From positions 1 through 5,424 of the forward strand of contig CAKPLV010000072.1 in assembly GCA_934167735.1 (NCBI GenBank): a stretch of DNA of 5,424 nucleotides, in the 5' to 3' direction. Position numbers and translations under genes: made by a program. Below are positions 1 to 5,424 of this stretch, piece after piece; position 1 is the first letter of the stretch; each line of letters opens with the position of its first letter. A model generated the notes under the pieces. It had not been told where the DNA came from and did no database searches. It worked only from the letters and a program-made list of their open reading frames with translations. Origin of the DNA: an uncultured Clostridia bacterium. Lineage in GTDB: Bacteria > Bacillota > Clostridia > TANB77 > CAG-508.

Positions 1-736
1 ATTCTTCAATATTTTCTTCTAATGAACATATAAATGATATTTCTTTTTCTACATGTGGTTCTATTTCTATCTCAAATCTTCCTGGAACTACATGATTTTC
101 TTCTGGTTCAAATCCTCTTTTTTCTTCTTCTATATAGAACATATTAAAAAATGTATCATTATGATGTTCTATATAATTTCCTTCAGATATGTTCATATAG
201 ATAGGTGTTCCATTATCAATTTTCAATTCTATTTTTTCTTCTGAATGACTTTGCTTTAAGTCAAATATATGGTCTTTATTTATTCCATGTACATTTCTGA
301 AATTCATTATTGGTGCTAATGTTAATTTAACATTTTCTTTTCCATTTTTTATTTTATAATACACACATACTGTATTTCTAAAATGTTCCATACAAATAAT
401 TTTAGTAATTTCAGTATCTTCAACTTTATATGTAAATATTGGCATATATTCTTTTGAAAAACTTTGTTGGAATTTATAACCTTGTGAGATATAGTTTTTT
501 CCTATATTGGTGAACAAATTATATTTTTTATCTGCAATTTGAATACTTTCGTCTAGTTTAGATAATATTAACATTCTTCTTGCAGGTGGAATAATAGGAG
601 CTACTAATAATCCATGATATTTTCTGGTATTTGCTCCTATTATTGTTGATGATGCATATCCACCAATTCCATTTGTTATTATCCATTCCTTTTGTAATGA
701 TTCTTCTAATTTTAAATCTTCTTTTGAAAATTTCAT
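1..736 (-). CDS. Glycogen debranching enzyme-type glucosidase, N-terminal part (partial)
   Basis: Only the first 245 codons are present; the gene runs off the left edge of the window. Seen: an N-terminal block at residues 17-63 with EW-TNG-GGYAS, GANTRKYHGLL and LSKLDE, which I recognise as the signature of the N-terminal domain of the bacterial/archaeal amylo-alpha-1,6-glucosidase family (GDE_N followed by GDE_C, GH133-like). Residues about 20-240 look like the beta-rich N-terminal domain, without signal peptide or membrane segment, so the enzyme is probably cytoplasmic. Family role: hydrolysis of alpha-1,6 branch points in glycogen or related glucans. The catalytic (alpha/alpha)6 domain lies outside the window, so activity cannot be judged. 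The ATG is preceded by AGAGGG with a 5-base spacer, and begins only 13 bases after the yvcK stop, indicating cotranscription with yvcK and murB. Family call is firm; substrate is inferred. Confidence 0.88.
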   Translation of the reverse strand, partial: MKFSKEDLKLEESLQKEWIITNGIGGYASSTIIGANTRKYHGLLVAPIIPPARRMLILSKLDESIQIADKKYNLFTNIGKNYISQGYKFQQSFSKEYMPIFTYKVEDTEITKIICMEHFRNTVCVYYKIKNGKENVKLTLAPIMNFRNVHGINKDHIFDLKQSHSEEKIELKIDNGTPIYMNISEGNYIEHHNDTFFNMFYIEEEKRGFEPEENHVVPGRFEIEIEPHVEKEISFICSLEENIEE

Positions 737-749
737 ATTTTCCCTCTTT

Positions 750-2267
750 TTATCTATGTTTATTTTTTACCTTTTCATCTGATTCTCTTATTGATTTTAT
801 TCTTTCACTATATTTACTACTAAATTTACTTGGCTTTGATGTTCTATTATTCTTAGAATTAGGATCAATTCCTTTTTTTCTTGATTTTTTATCATTTCTT
901 GCCTTTTCTTTTTTTAATTTATTTATTCTTTTATCAGATTTTAATTTTGCATTTAACATTACATATTCTGGGTCATTTTCTTTGTCTTGATATTTTAAGT
1001 CATTACATATTAATGTTATCGCAGATTCTGCAACTAGATATGGATCATGTCTAATCTTTCCATCTATAATTGTAGAAATATTTTTCTTTATGAATTTTAT
1101 TTTTCTAAATGCTGGATCATTTAATTTTTGCTCTACTAAATCAGCACCTTCTTTGTTATACATTTTTATGTATTCTGGTATTACTTCTCCTGTATCATAT
1201 ATACAGTAATCTATTATTCCATCTCCACAATGATCTATTATTGCTTTTACATGGTCTGCAACTGTGTAATCATCTGTTTGTCCTGGTTCTGTCATAATGT
1301 TATTTACATATATTTTTATTGCTTTACTTTCTTTTATTGCTTTTGATACTCCATTTACTAATAAGTTTGGTATTACATTTGTATATAAACTTCCTGGTCC
1401 TATTATAATACTATCTGCTTCTTGTATTGCTTTTATTACTCCTTCTGCTGCTCTACAGTTTGAAGGATTTAGGTATACTCTGTTTATTTTTGTCATTTTG
1501 TCATTTACTATTTCTGGTATTCTTTCTTTTTCTTCAACAACATAGCCATTTTCTAGTTCTGCACATATTTTAAATTCTTCTGTTGTTACTGGCAATACCT
1601 TTCCTGTAATATTAAATATTTCATTACTTTTTTCTATTGAATCTGTATCATTCCAGTATATTTCTTTCATTGCTGTAAAATAAATATCTGAAAACTTTAA
1701 TCCTTTTAGTAAATCATTTGACATTTCATGATTTAGTAAATTACTTAATTCTCCTCTTTCATCAGCAGATAATGCAACAATACTATCTTTTACTTCTTCA
1801 AATGGTAATGTTGTTCCTAATGCTTTTCTAGAGTTATTTGGTTGTTTACCATATTCTGATACTGCAACAATTGCTGTAATATTATTTGTATATCTTTTCA
1901 TTCCTGTTAATACAGTATTTAATCCAGCTCCTCCACCTATTACAACTATTTTAGGTCCTCTGTCATATACTGTTTTGTCAAAAATTAAAGATTGAACATT
2001 TACATTTTTTCTATGTTTCATTCTGTCATCTGTTGCTTCTATAAATAGCTCCATATTTCTTTTATTTAATAATACTAATCCTAATACTATTAATGTAAAT
2101 CCAACTGCAAATGTTATTATTATTTTACCTGCATCTAAAAATCCCATTTCTTTTTGTACTAGTATTTTTGCAATACCATAACATGTTAGTACTATTCCTA
2201 CTAATATTAAAAATATCCATCTTTTCATTTTTGAACTGGATTTAAACCAGTGTAATATTCCGTTCAC
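750..2267 (-). CDS. yvcK: YvcK/GlmR (CofD-like) family protein, membrane-anchored and divergent
   Basis: 505 residues, against about 320 for the Bacillus protein. Residues 17-36 and 49-68 form two hydrophobic helices flanked by KMKR and NKR, predicting a hairpin anchor with the main domain in the cytoplasm. The CofD-like fold starts at 105 with PKIVVIGGGAGL; conserved blocks follow at 290-302 (GPGSLYTNVIPNL) and 322-339 (NNIMTEPGQTDDYTVADH), and an RHDP motif at 406-409. From about 441 the tail is strongly basic (26 Lys/Arg in 65 residues). Family role: GlmR/YvcK binds UDP-GlcNAc, steers carbon into amino-sugar and wall precursors, and is needed on gluconeogenic carbon sources in Bacillus. 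Odd: the usual DDGGSSG, PGDIRN and GHSFGN motifs are replaced by SEYGKQPN (137-144), FEEVKD (156-161) and GLKFSD (189-194), so ligand or function may differ. Start is GTG, chosen for a GGAGG seven bases upstream and because the helices follow directly; an ATG at codon 14 has no good site. Family call is firm, exact function uncertain. Confidence 0.9.
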   Translation of the reverse strand: MNGILHWFKSSSKMKRWIFLILVGIVLTCYGIAKILVQKEMGFLDAGKIIITFAVGFTLIVLGLVLLNKRNMELFIEATDDRMKHRKNVNVQSLIFDKTVYDRGPKIVVIGGGAGLNTVLTGMKRYTNNITAIVAVSEYGKQPNNSRKALGTTLPFEEVKDSIVALSADERGELSNLLNHEMSNDLLKGLKFSDIYFTAMKEIYWNDTDSIEKSNEIFNITGKVLPVTTEEFKICAELENGYVVEEKERIPEIVNDKMTKINRVYLNPSNCRAAEGVIKAIQEADSIIIGPGSLYTNVIPNLLVNGVSKAIKESKAIKIYVNNIMTEPGQTDDYTVADHVKAIIDHCGDGIIDYCIYDTGEVIPEYIKMYNKEGADLVEQKLNDPAFRKIKFIKKNISTIIDGKIRHDPYLVAESAITLICNDLKYQDKENDPEYVMLNAKLKSDKRINKLKKEKARNDKKSRKKGIDPNSKNNRTSKPSKFSSKYSERIKSIRESDEKVKNKHR

Positions 2268-2274
2268 TTTAATT

Positions 2275-2279
2275 CCTCC
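2275..2279 (-). promoter_or_regulatory. Ribosome binding site selecting the GTG start of yvcK
   Basis: On the minus strand TGGAGGAA lies in the 19-base gap between the murB stop and yvcK, with GGAGG seven bases before a GTG codon. No ATG exists in frame until codon 14, and no comparable Shine-Dalgarno sequence precedes that one, so GTG is the likely start. Confidence 0.75.
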
Positions 2280-2286
2280 ATTGCTA

Positions 2287-3183
2287 TTATATTATTTCTA
2301 TTTCTGGTTCTATTTCTTTCCCAAATTTATCATATACTTGTTTTTTTGTGTATTCTATTAATCTTAGTATATCTTCAGCTGTTGCATTTCCTGTATTTAT
2401 TATAAATCCTGCATGCTTTTCAGATATTTGTGCACCACCTATTTTATATCCTTTTAGTCCACATTCATCTATTAGTTTTGCTGTTATAAAATCTTTTCCT
2501 CTTTTAAATGTGCTTCCTGCACTAGGATATTCTATAGGTTGTTTTTCTTTTCTGTATGTTAAATATTCTTGCATTTTTGCTTGAATTTCTTCTTTATTTC
2601 CTTTTGAAAACTGCATTTTTGCTTCTATTATAATAAAATCATTTCTAGAAAATATACTTTTTCTGTATTCAAATTCAGCTTGTGAATTTTCTATTGTATT
2701 AATTTTACCATTTTTATTTATATATGTAATTGTTTTTACAACATCTTTCATTTCAGATCCATGTGCACCTGCATTCATTCTAATTGCTCCACCAACTGTT
2801 CCTGGTATTCCTGACGCAAATTCAAATCCTGTAATTTCTTCTTTGGCTAATTTTTGTGCTATTTCTCCTAATTTGTTTCCACTTCCAACTATTAGTTCAT
2901 TTTCTTTTGATAATTCAAATTTTTTTATTTCAATTTTTAGTACTATTCCTTTTATTCCTTTATCTTTAACTAATATATTACTTCCATTTCCTATTATAGT
3001 TGTTTTTATATTGTTGTTTTGAGCAATTTCTAATATTTGTTTTAATTCTTCTAATGTTTCAATTTTTATTAAACATTCTGCTGGTCCACCAACTTTAAAA
3101 CTTGTATATTTACTCATTGGAACATTATATTGAATTTTTTCTTTTAAAATGTTTTCTTGTTCTAAAATTTGTTGAATATTCAA
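2287..3183 (-). CDS. murB: UDP-N-acetylenolpyruvoylglucosamine reductase (MurB)
   Basis: A 298-residue, full-length type II MurB. The cytoplasmic FAD enzyme reduces UDP-GlcNAc-enolpyruvate with NADPH to UDP-MurNAc, the second committed step of peptidoglycan precursor synthesis. Seen: FAD-domain motifs YTSFKVGGPA (26-35), GNGSNILV (65-72) and SGIPGTVGGAI with NAGAHG (124-142); the YRKS segment (173-176) with the active-site Arg; PSAGSTFKR (220-228) with the proton-donor Ser at 224; GGAQISEKHAGF (249-260); and the C-terminal EPEI with the conserved Glu at 294. All expected catalytic residues are present and the lengthy type I insert is absent. The start is a TTG: it sits 5 bases after AGGAGGG, and the next ATG is codon 23, which would cut into the motif-bearing start of the FAD domain. 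Its ribosome binding site abuts the stop of the prepilin-like gene, and yvcK follows after 19 bases, so it is probably cotranscribed with both. Confidence 0.97.
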   Translation of the reverse strand: MNIQQILEQENILKEKIQYNVPMSKYTSFKVGGPAECLIKIETLEELKQILEIAQNNNIKTTIIGNGSNILVKDKGIKGIVLKIEIKKFELSKENELIVGSGNKLGEIAQKLAKEEITGFEFASGIPGTVGGAIRMNAGAHGSEMKDVVKTITYINKNGKINTIENSQAEFEYRKSIFSRNDFIIIEAKMQFSKGNKEEIQAKMQEYLTYRKEKQPIEYPSAGSTFKRGKDFITAKLIDECGLKGYKIGGAQISEKHAGFIINTGNATAEDILRLIEYTKKQVYDKFGKEIEPEIEII

Positions 3184-3188
3184 AATAT

Positions 3189-3195
3189 CCCTCCT
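3189..3195 (-). promoter_or_regulatory. Ribosome binding site selecting the TTG start of murB
   Basis: AGGAGGG is immediately adjacent to the TAA stop of the upstream gene (TAA-AGGAGGG) and 5 bases before TTG. This near-perfect site and the absence of an in-frame ATG before codon 23 decide the unusual start codon. Stop-adjacent placement suggests ribosomes finishing the upstream gene could reinitiate on murB. Confidence 0.85.
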
Positions 3196-4569
3196 TTAGT
3201 TAGTTCCATTTCCTAATATTTCTATCAATTTTCCTGCATTGCCTAAACTGTCATATGCATTTATTGCATATTTTTTGCCTTTAGTATTTGCCCCTATTGT
3301 TTGTACATTATTATTTGTTGTGTTTTTATCTCTATACGCTAATGTCCATCCTGCGAAGCCACCTGTCTCAGCTGTCCAATCCCATATTTTATAATCTTGT
3401 ATTGTTCCAATACCATTATCTACAACTTGATTTATTGTAAAAATAATATTTGAATCTTTTATTGTTTGTGTATATTTTACTATTGTTGGTCCAACATTAT
3501 CTATATAATATTCTCCACTTTTCATAATTTTTTCTCTATTTTCAGAGTCTTTAGCATAAACCCATAAATTATAATGTCCTTCTAAACCATCTGGTGATGT
3601 TACTTCATTAGATGTTAATGTTGTGCCAAAATTTAATATTGTGCTTTTACTTGGTGTTTCTGAACTTAAACTCCAATAATATTTTTTTTGAATTATTTCT
3701 TTGTTTGCTTCTACTGATACAGTAACTTTTTGATGTGTAATCCATGTTTGATTTTCATTTGGAGAAAATGAAACCTTTGTTGCTACATTGTCTATCATAT
3801 ATCCACCAAATGAAAATATTTTATCATTTCCTTTGTCATCTTTTATATATATCCATAAATAATAATTTCCTAATACATCTTGTGGAATTGGTACTATATT
3901 AGTAGATGGAACTGTTTCTGTAAATTCATCTTTTGATGGCTCTTTTAAGATATTTGTCCATTTATATTTTATTTCAGATATTCCATAATATGCAACTGCT
4001 TGCACATTAATATTTAATTCACTTACATATGTGTCTTGTTTATTTGGTACTGCATTAACTTTAAATATCTCGTCACCTGAAGTTGTAGAATATATATATA
4101 ATGGTTCACCCGTTTTTGTCGCTAATAATGTTTTATTAATTACTTCTCCTGTTTCATAATTAACAACATATGTATATTTTACTTGACTTAAATTCATTTT
4201 AGCTAAGTCTGCTTCTGTTAGTTCATAATAATAGTATGGTTGTTTTCCTTCTGTTTCTATATCTCCATAATCTATTCCCTTTAAGGATATTATTTCATTA
4301 CTTTGTGCATTTATTTCATTCATTAATGTACTTACATCAGAATAATTTATTGGATTTCCAACTAAATATGAAGTCTCTTGTGCAACTTTGTATTTTGTAT
4401 AGTTTTCAATAACAGCTTCTTGCATCATTCTTAATTCTGAAAGTTTTGTTTCTTCTTTTGCATTTCTTAGTGATTCTGCTCCAGAATATGTAGCAACAGA
4501 TGCTAATATAATTAATACTATTATAGTTACTGCTAATGCAATTAATGTTATACCTTTATCATTTTTCAT
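3196..4569 (-). CDS. Large prepilin-like surface protein with C-terminal Ig-like repeats
   Basis: 457 residues from the preferred start. Residues 1-6 (MKNDKG) form a short basic leader followed by ITLIALAVTIIVLIILASV, a class III-type prepilin signal and hydrophobic helix; a prepilin peptidase should cut after Gly6. The mature position 5 is Ala, not the Glu usual in major pilins. A helical amphipathic stretch follows to about 65. Near 131-145 is YTYVVNYETGEVI, a motif I associate with this clostridial pilin-like group. From about 202 there are two similar blocks, 202-263 and 297-360, each with Y-W at the start, LW-Y-KD in the middle and G-Y-IDNV at the end; a weaker third block spans about 393-449. 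They look like extracellular beta-sandwich (Ig-like) domains. At 457 residues it is far longer than a major pilin, suggesting a minor pilin, pilus-tip or surface-displayed protein; exact function unknown. A longer reading starts at 4605 (469 residues) but has only a weak AGGA site. It is first in the murB-yvcK operon. Confidence 0.82.
   Translation of the reverse strand: MKNDKGITLIALAVTIIVLIILASVATYSGAESLRNAKEETKLSELRMMQEAVIENYTKYKVAQETSYLVGNPINYSDVSTLMNEINAQSNEIISLKGIDYGDIETEGKQPYYYYELTEADLAKMNLSQVKYTYVVNYETGEVINKTLLATKTGEPLYIYSTTSGDEIFKVNAVPNKQDTYVSELNINVQAVAYYGISEIKYKWTNILKEPSKDEFTETVPSTNIVPIPQDVLGNYYLWIYIKDDKGNDKIFSFGGYMIDNVATKVSFSPNENQTWITHQKVTVSVEANKEIIQKKYYWSLSSETPSKSTILNFGTTLTSNEVTSPDGLEGHYNLWVYAKDSENREKIMKSGEYYIDNVGPTIVKYTQTIKDSNIIFTINQVVDNGIGTIQDYKIWDWTAETGGFAGWTLAYRDKNTTNNNVQTIGANTKGKKYAINAYDSLGNAGKLIEILGNGTN
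3490..3681 (-). repeat. Second Ig-like repeat of the prepilin-like protein
   Basis: Encodes a block of about 64 residues that begins KYYW just upstream of Y-Y-W, contains GHYNLWVYAKD and ends GEYYIDNVG. It aligns by eye with the block encoded at 3781-3966 (KYKW, GNYYLWIYIKD, GGYMIDNV). The similarity is at protein level only, pointing to an old domain duplication. Confidence 0.65.
3781..3966 (-). repeat. First Ig-like repeat of the prepilin-like protein
   Basis: Encodes about 62 residues beginning Y-K-W, with GNYYLWIYIKDDKGN in the middle and GGYMIDNV at the end. It matches the block encoded at 3490-3681 in order and spacing of the aromatic, LW-Y-KD and IDNV positions. The LW-Y-KD-GN turn is a common feature of bacterial Ig-like or OmpL47-like surface modules; the exact family cannot be settled by eye. 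Confidence 0.65.
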
Positions 4570-4578
4570 TTGAATATG

Positions 4579-4584
4579 CTCCTT
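4579..4584 (-). promoter_or_regulatory. Ribosome binding site deciding the prepilin-like start
   Basis: AAGGAG lies 9 bases before the ATG at 4569. The upstream in-frame ATG at 4605 has only AGGA. Using 4569 gives the short MKNDKG leader expected for this prepilin class; using 4605 would add 12 residues (MIRLEKNKEHIQ) and bury this good site inside the coding region. Confidence 0.72.
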
Positions 4585-4615
4585 ATTTTTTTCTAATCTT
4601 ATCATTTTTTTCCTA

Positions 4616-4644
4616 ATTTTACAATAATTTTTAGTAAATCTCTA
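4616..4644 (-). promoter_or_regulatory. Possible promoter of the leftward prepilin-murB-yvcK operon
   Basis: On the minus strand TAGAGA (4639-4644) and TAAAAT (4616-4621) are 17 bases apart, four of six and five of six matches to the sigma-A boxes. A second option is TATACT at 4664-4669 with TATAAA 17 bases upstream, overlapping the rightward -10. In DNA this AT-rich such matches are cheap; that a promoter lies in this divergent spacer is likely, its exact position is not. Confidence 0.3.
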
Positions 4645-4671
4645 TGAAATTTCTGGATTTTGTAGTATAAT
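4644..4671 (+). promoter_or_regulatory. Probable sigma-A promoter of nfeD and the SPFH gene
   Basis: A perfect TATAAT box at 4666-4671 has ATGAAA (four of six to TTGACA) 16 bases upstream at 4644-4649. It lies about 40 bases before the nfeD ATG, leaving room for a leader of about 35 bases carrying AGGAGG. It is the best promoter candidate in the divergent spacer. Confidence 0.6.
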
Positions 4672-4712
4672 ATAGTTGTAATGCTATTTATATCATAAAA
4701 GGAGGATTTTTT

Positions 4713-5159
4713 ATGTGGCAAATATGGCTAATTGCATCTGGTATATTTTTTGTAATAGAAATATTCACAATAGGTTTTTTTGTATTTTGGCTAGGTGTAG
4801 GAGCTTTAATCGCAATGATTTTTAGCTTTTTTATAAGTAATATTATTGCACAAATGTCAATTTTCGTTTTTACTTCTGCTTTACTTATTTTTGCTACAAG
4901 ACCTTTAGCAAATAAGCTTTTAAATTCATCAAATGTTTCAACAAATGTTTATTCCCTTGTTGGAAAAACAGCAATTGTTGTTGAAGAAATCAATTATTCT
5001 ACTGGCAAAGGTCAAGTAAAAATTGATGGTGAAGTCTGGTCAGCAAAAACAAATAACAATTTAACTATTCCAAAAGATAGTGAAGTAAAAATATCAAAAA
5101 TTGATGGTGTAAAACTTATTGTAGAGCCCTTAAAAGTTTCTTCCAAAGAATCAAATTAG
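4713..5159 (+). CDS. nfeD: NfeD family membrane protein (short type)
   Basis: 148 residues, the usual size of the short NfeD form without a protease domain. Three hydrophobic helices lie at about 3-21, 23-41 and 44-62, followed by a soluble OB-fold domain at about 81-140 with the family motifs LVGKTAIVVE (82-91), GQVKIDGEVWSAK (100-112) and a closing GVKLIVEPL (132-140). Family knowledge: NfeD proteins partner SPFH/stomatin/flotillin proteins in the membrane and are thought to help build or regulate membrane microdomains and membrane-protein quality control; the molecular action is not well established. The next gene encodes just such an SPFH protein after 33 bases, so the pair is almost certainly one operon. 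The ATG has AGGAGG seven bases upstream, and a TATAAT box about 40 bases upstream. Confidence 0.92.
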   Translation: MWQIWLIASGIFFVIEIFTIGFFVFWLGVGALIAMIFSFFISNIIAQMSIFVFTSALLIFATRPLANKLLNSSNVSTNVYSLVGKTAIVVEEINYSTGKGQVKIDGEVWSAKTNNNLTIPKDSEVKISKIDGVKLIVEPLKVSSKESN

Positions 5160-5162
5160 TTA

Positions 5163-5178
5163 GACAAGAATACTTGTC
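5163..5178 (+). other. Small inverted repeat between nfeD and the SPFH gene
   Basis: GACAAG-AATA-CTTGTC is a perfect 6-base-pair stem with a 4-base loop, in the 33-base gap just before the ribosome binding site AAGGAGGAG. No T-run follows, so it is not an intrinsic terminator. It could be an RNA hairpin that tunes translation or mRNA processing, a protein-binding palindrome, or chance. Confidence 0.4.
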
Positions 5179-5192
5179 AGAAGGAGGAGTTT

Positions 5193-5424
5193 ATGTACTT
5201 TTTAATTGCACTACTTGTTATAATAGTTATTATAGCAGTAAAATCAATAAAAGTTGTCAGACAATCTGAGGTATATATTATAGAAAGATTAGGTAAATTT
5301 CATAAAGTAGCAGATGCAGGTCTTACTATAATTATTCCATTTTTCGATCATGTTAGAAGTGTTGTAAGTTTAAAACAACAAACAATGGATGTTCCACCTC
5401 AAGGAGTTATTACTAAAGATAATG
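5193..5424 (+). CDS. SPFH/Band 7 (stomatin-like) protein, N-terminal part (partial)
   Basis: The first 77 codons are present; the gene runs off the right edge. Seen: an N-terminal hydrophobic anchor at residues 2-17, then the start of the SPFH domain with RQSEVYIIERLGKFHKV (23-39), AGLTIIIPFFDHVR (42-55), LKQQTMDVPPQGVITKDN (60-77). These are hallmark positions of prokaryotic stomatins/paraslipins (the QmcA-like group). Family knowledge: such proteins oligomerise on the membrane, organise lipid microdomains and often modulate membrane proteases. The start ATG has AGGAGG five bases upstream. Its partner nfeD lies directly upstream, the classical arrangement. The coiled-coil and C-terminal parts are outside the window, so the stomatin subtype cannot be fixed, though the long-armed flotillin type is less likely given the ERLG and VPPQ motifs. 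Confidence 0.92.
   Translation, partial: MYFLIALLVIIVIIAVKSIKVVRQSEVYIIERLGKFHKVADAGLTIIIPFFDHVRSVVSLKQQTMDVPPQGVITKDN

Noticed and set aside
53..244. Short Phe/Ile-rich plus-strand frame near the left edge
   Set aside because: Antisense to the debranching enzyme gene, with low-complexity composition.
631..990. Open plus-strand reading frame rich in Leu, Phe and Ser
   Set aside because: It lies opposite the real minus-strand genes, spans the yvcK/debranching junction, has low-complexity composition typical of antisense AT-rich coding DNA, and no good ribosome binding site.
1109..1545. Two adjacent plus-strand frames opposite yvcK
   Set aside because: Antisense shadows of conserved yvcK motifs; no ribosome binding sites or recognisable protein features.
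2235..2251. Inverted repeat ACTGG-ATTTAAA-CCAGT near the yvcK start
   Set aside because: Only five stem pairs, inside coding sequence, without a T-run; likely chance, as the encoded residues are ordinary.
2348..2584. Plus-strand frame opposite murB
   Set aside because: It mirrors the conserved C-terminal half of MurB and has no independent coding signals.
4616..4639. Imperfect inverted repeat ATTTTAC/GTAAAT in the divergent spacer as an operator
   Set aside because: Needs a bulge, is all A/T-rich, and such matches are expected by chance in this DNA.

Overview
The window is very AT-rich DNA from a low-GC Gram-positive-type bacterium, most likely an uncultured or gut-associated member of the Clostridia. 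The evidence is strong AGGAGG-type ribosome binding sites before almost every gene, A/T-ending codons, the standard code (Trp is TGG; stops are TAA and TAG), a type II MurB, a membrane-anchored YvcK/GlmR of the clostridial kind, and a prepilin-like protein with the GITLIAL leader typical of Clostridia. A finer placement cannot be supported from this sequence alone.

Layout: two transcription units diverge from a spacer at about 4570-4712. Leftward (minus strand) there are four tightly packed genes: a large prepilin-like surface protein (3196-4569), murB (2287-3183), yvcK/glmR (750-2267) and the start of a glycogen-debranching-type glucosidase (1-736, cut by the window edge). Gaps are 12, 19 and 13 bases, each holding a ribosome binding site, so this looks like one operon. 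Rightward there are an NfeD-family membrane protein (4713-5159) and the start of an SPFH/stomatin-family protein (5193-5424, cut by the edge), a well-known membrane-microdomain pair. No stretch over 300 bases lacks a gene.

How the genes may work together: MurB makes UDP-MurNAc, and GlmR proteins control carbon flow into UDP-GlcNAc, the precursor MurB's pathway uses. The debranching enzyme would release glucose units from stored glucan, so the leftward operon plausibly joins glucan breakdown, amino-sugar supply and wall synthesis. The common clostridial order murB-rapZ-yvcK-whiA is altered here: rapZ is absent between murB and yvcK, and the debranching gene occupies the place of whiA.

Most interesting points: the YvcK/GlmR homologue has lost several of the best conserved motifs in the N-terminal half of its ligand-binding domain while keeping those of the C-terminal half, and it carries a two-helix membrane anchor and a long Lys/Arg-rich tail. 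murB and yvcK use TTG and GTG starts with good ribosome binding sites. The prepilin-like protein has an Ala where pilins have Glu5, and two tandem extracellular repeats. No mobile element, CRISPR array or RNA gene was seen.
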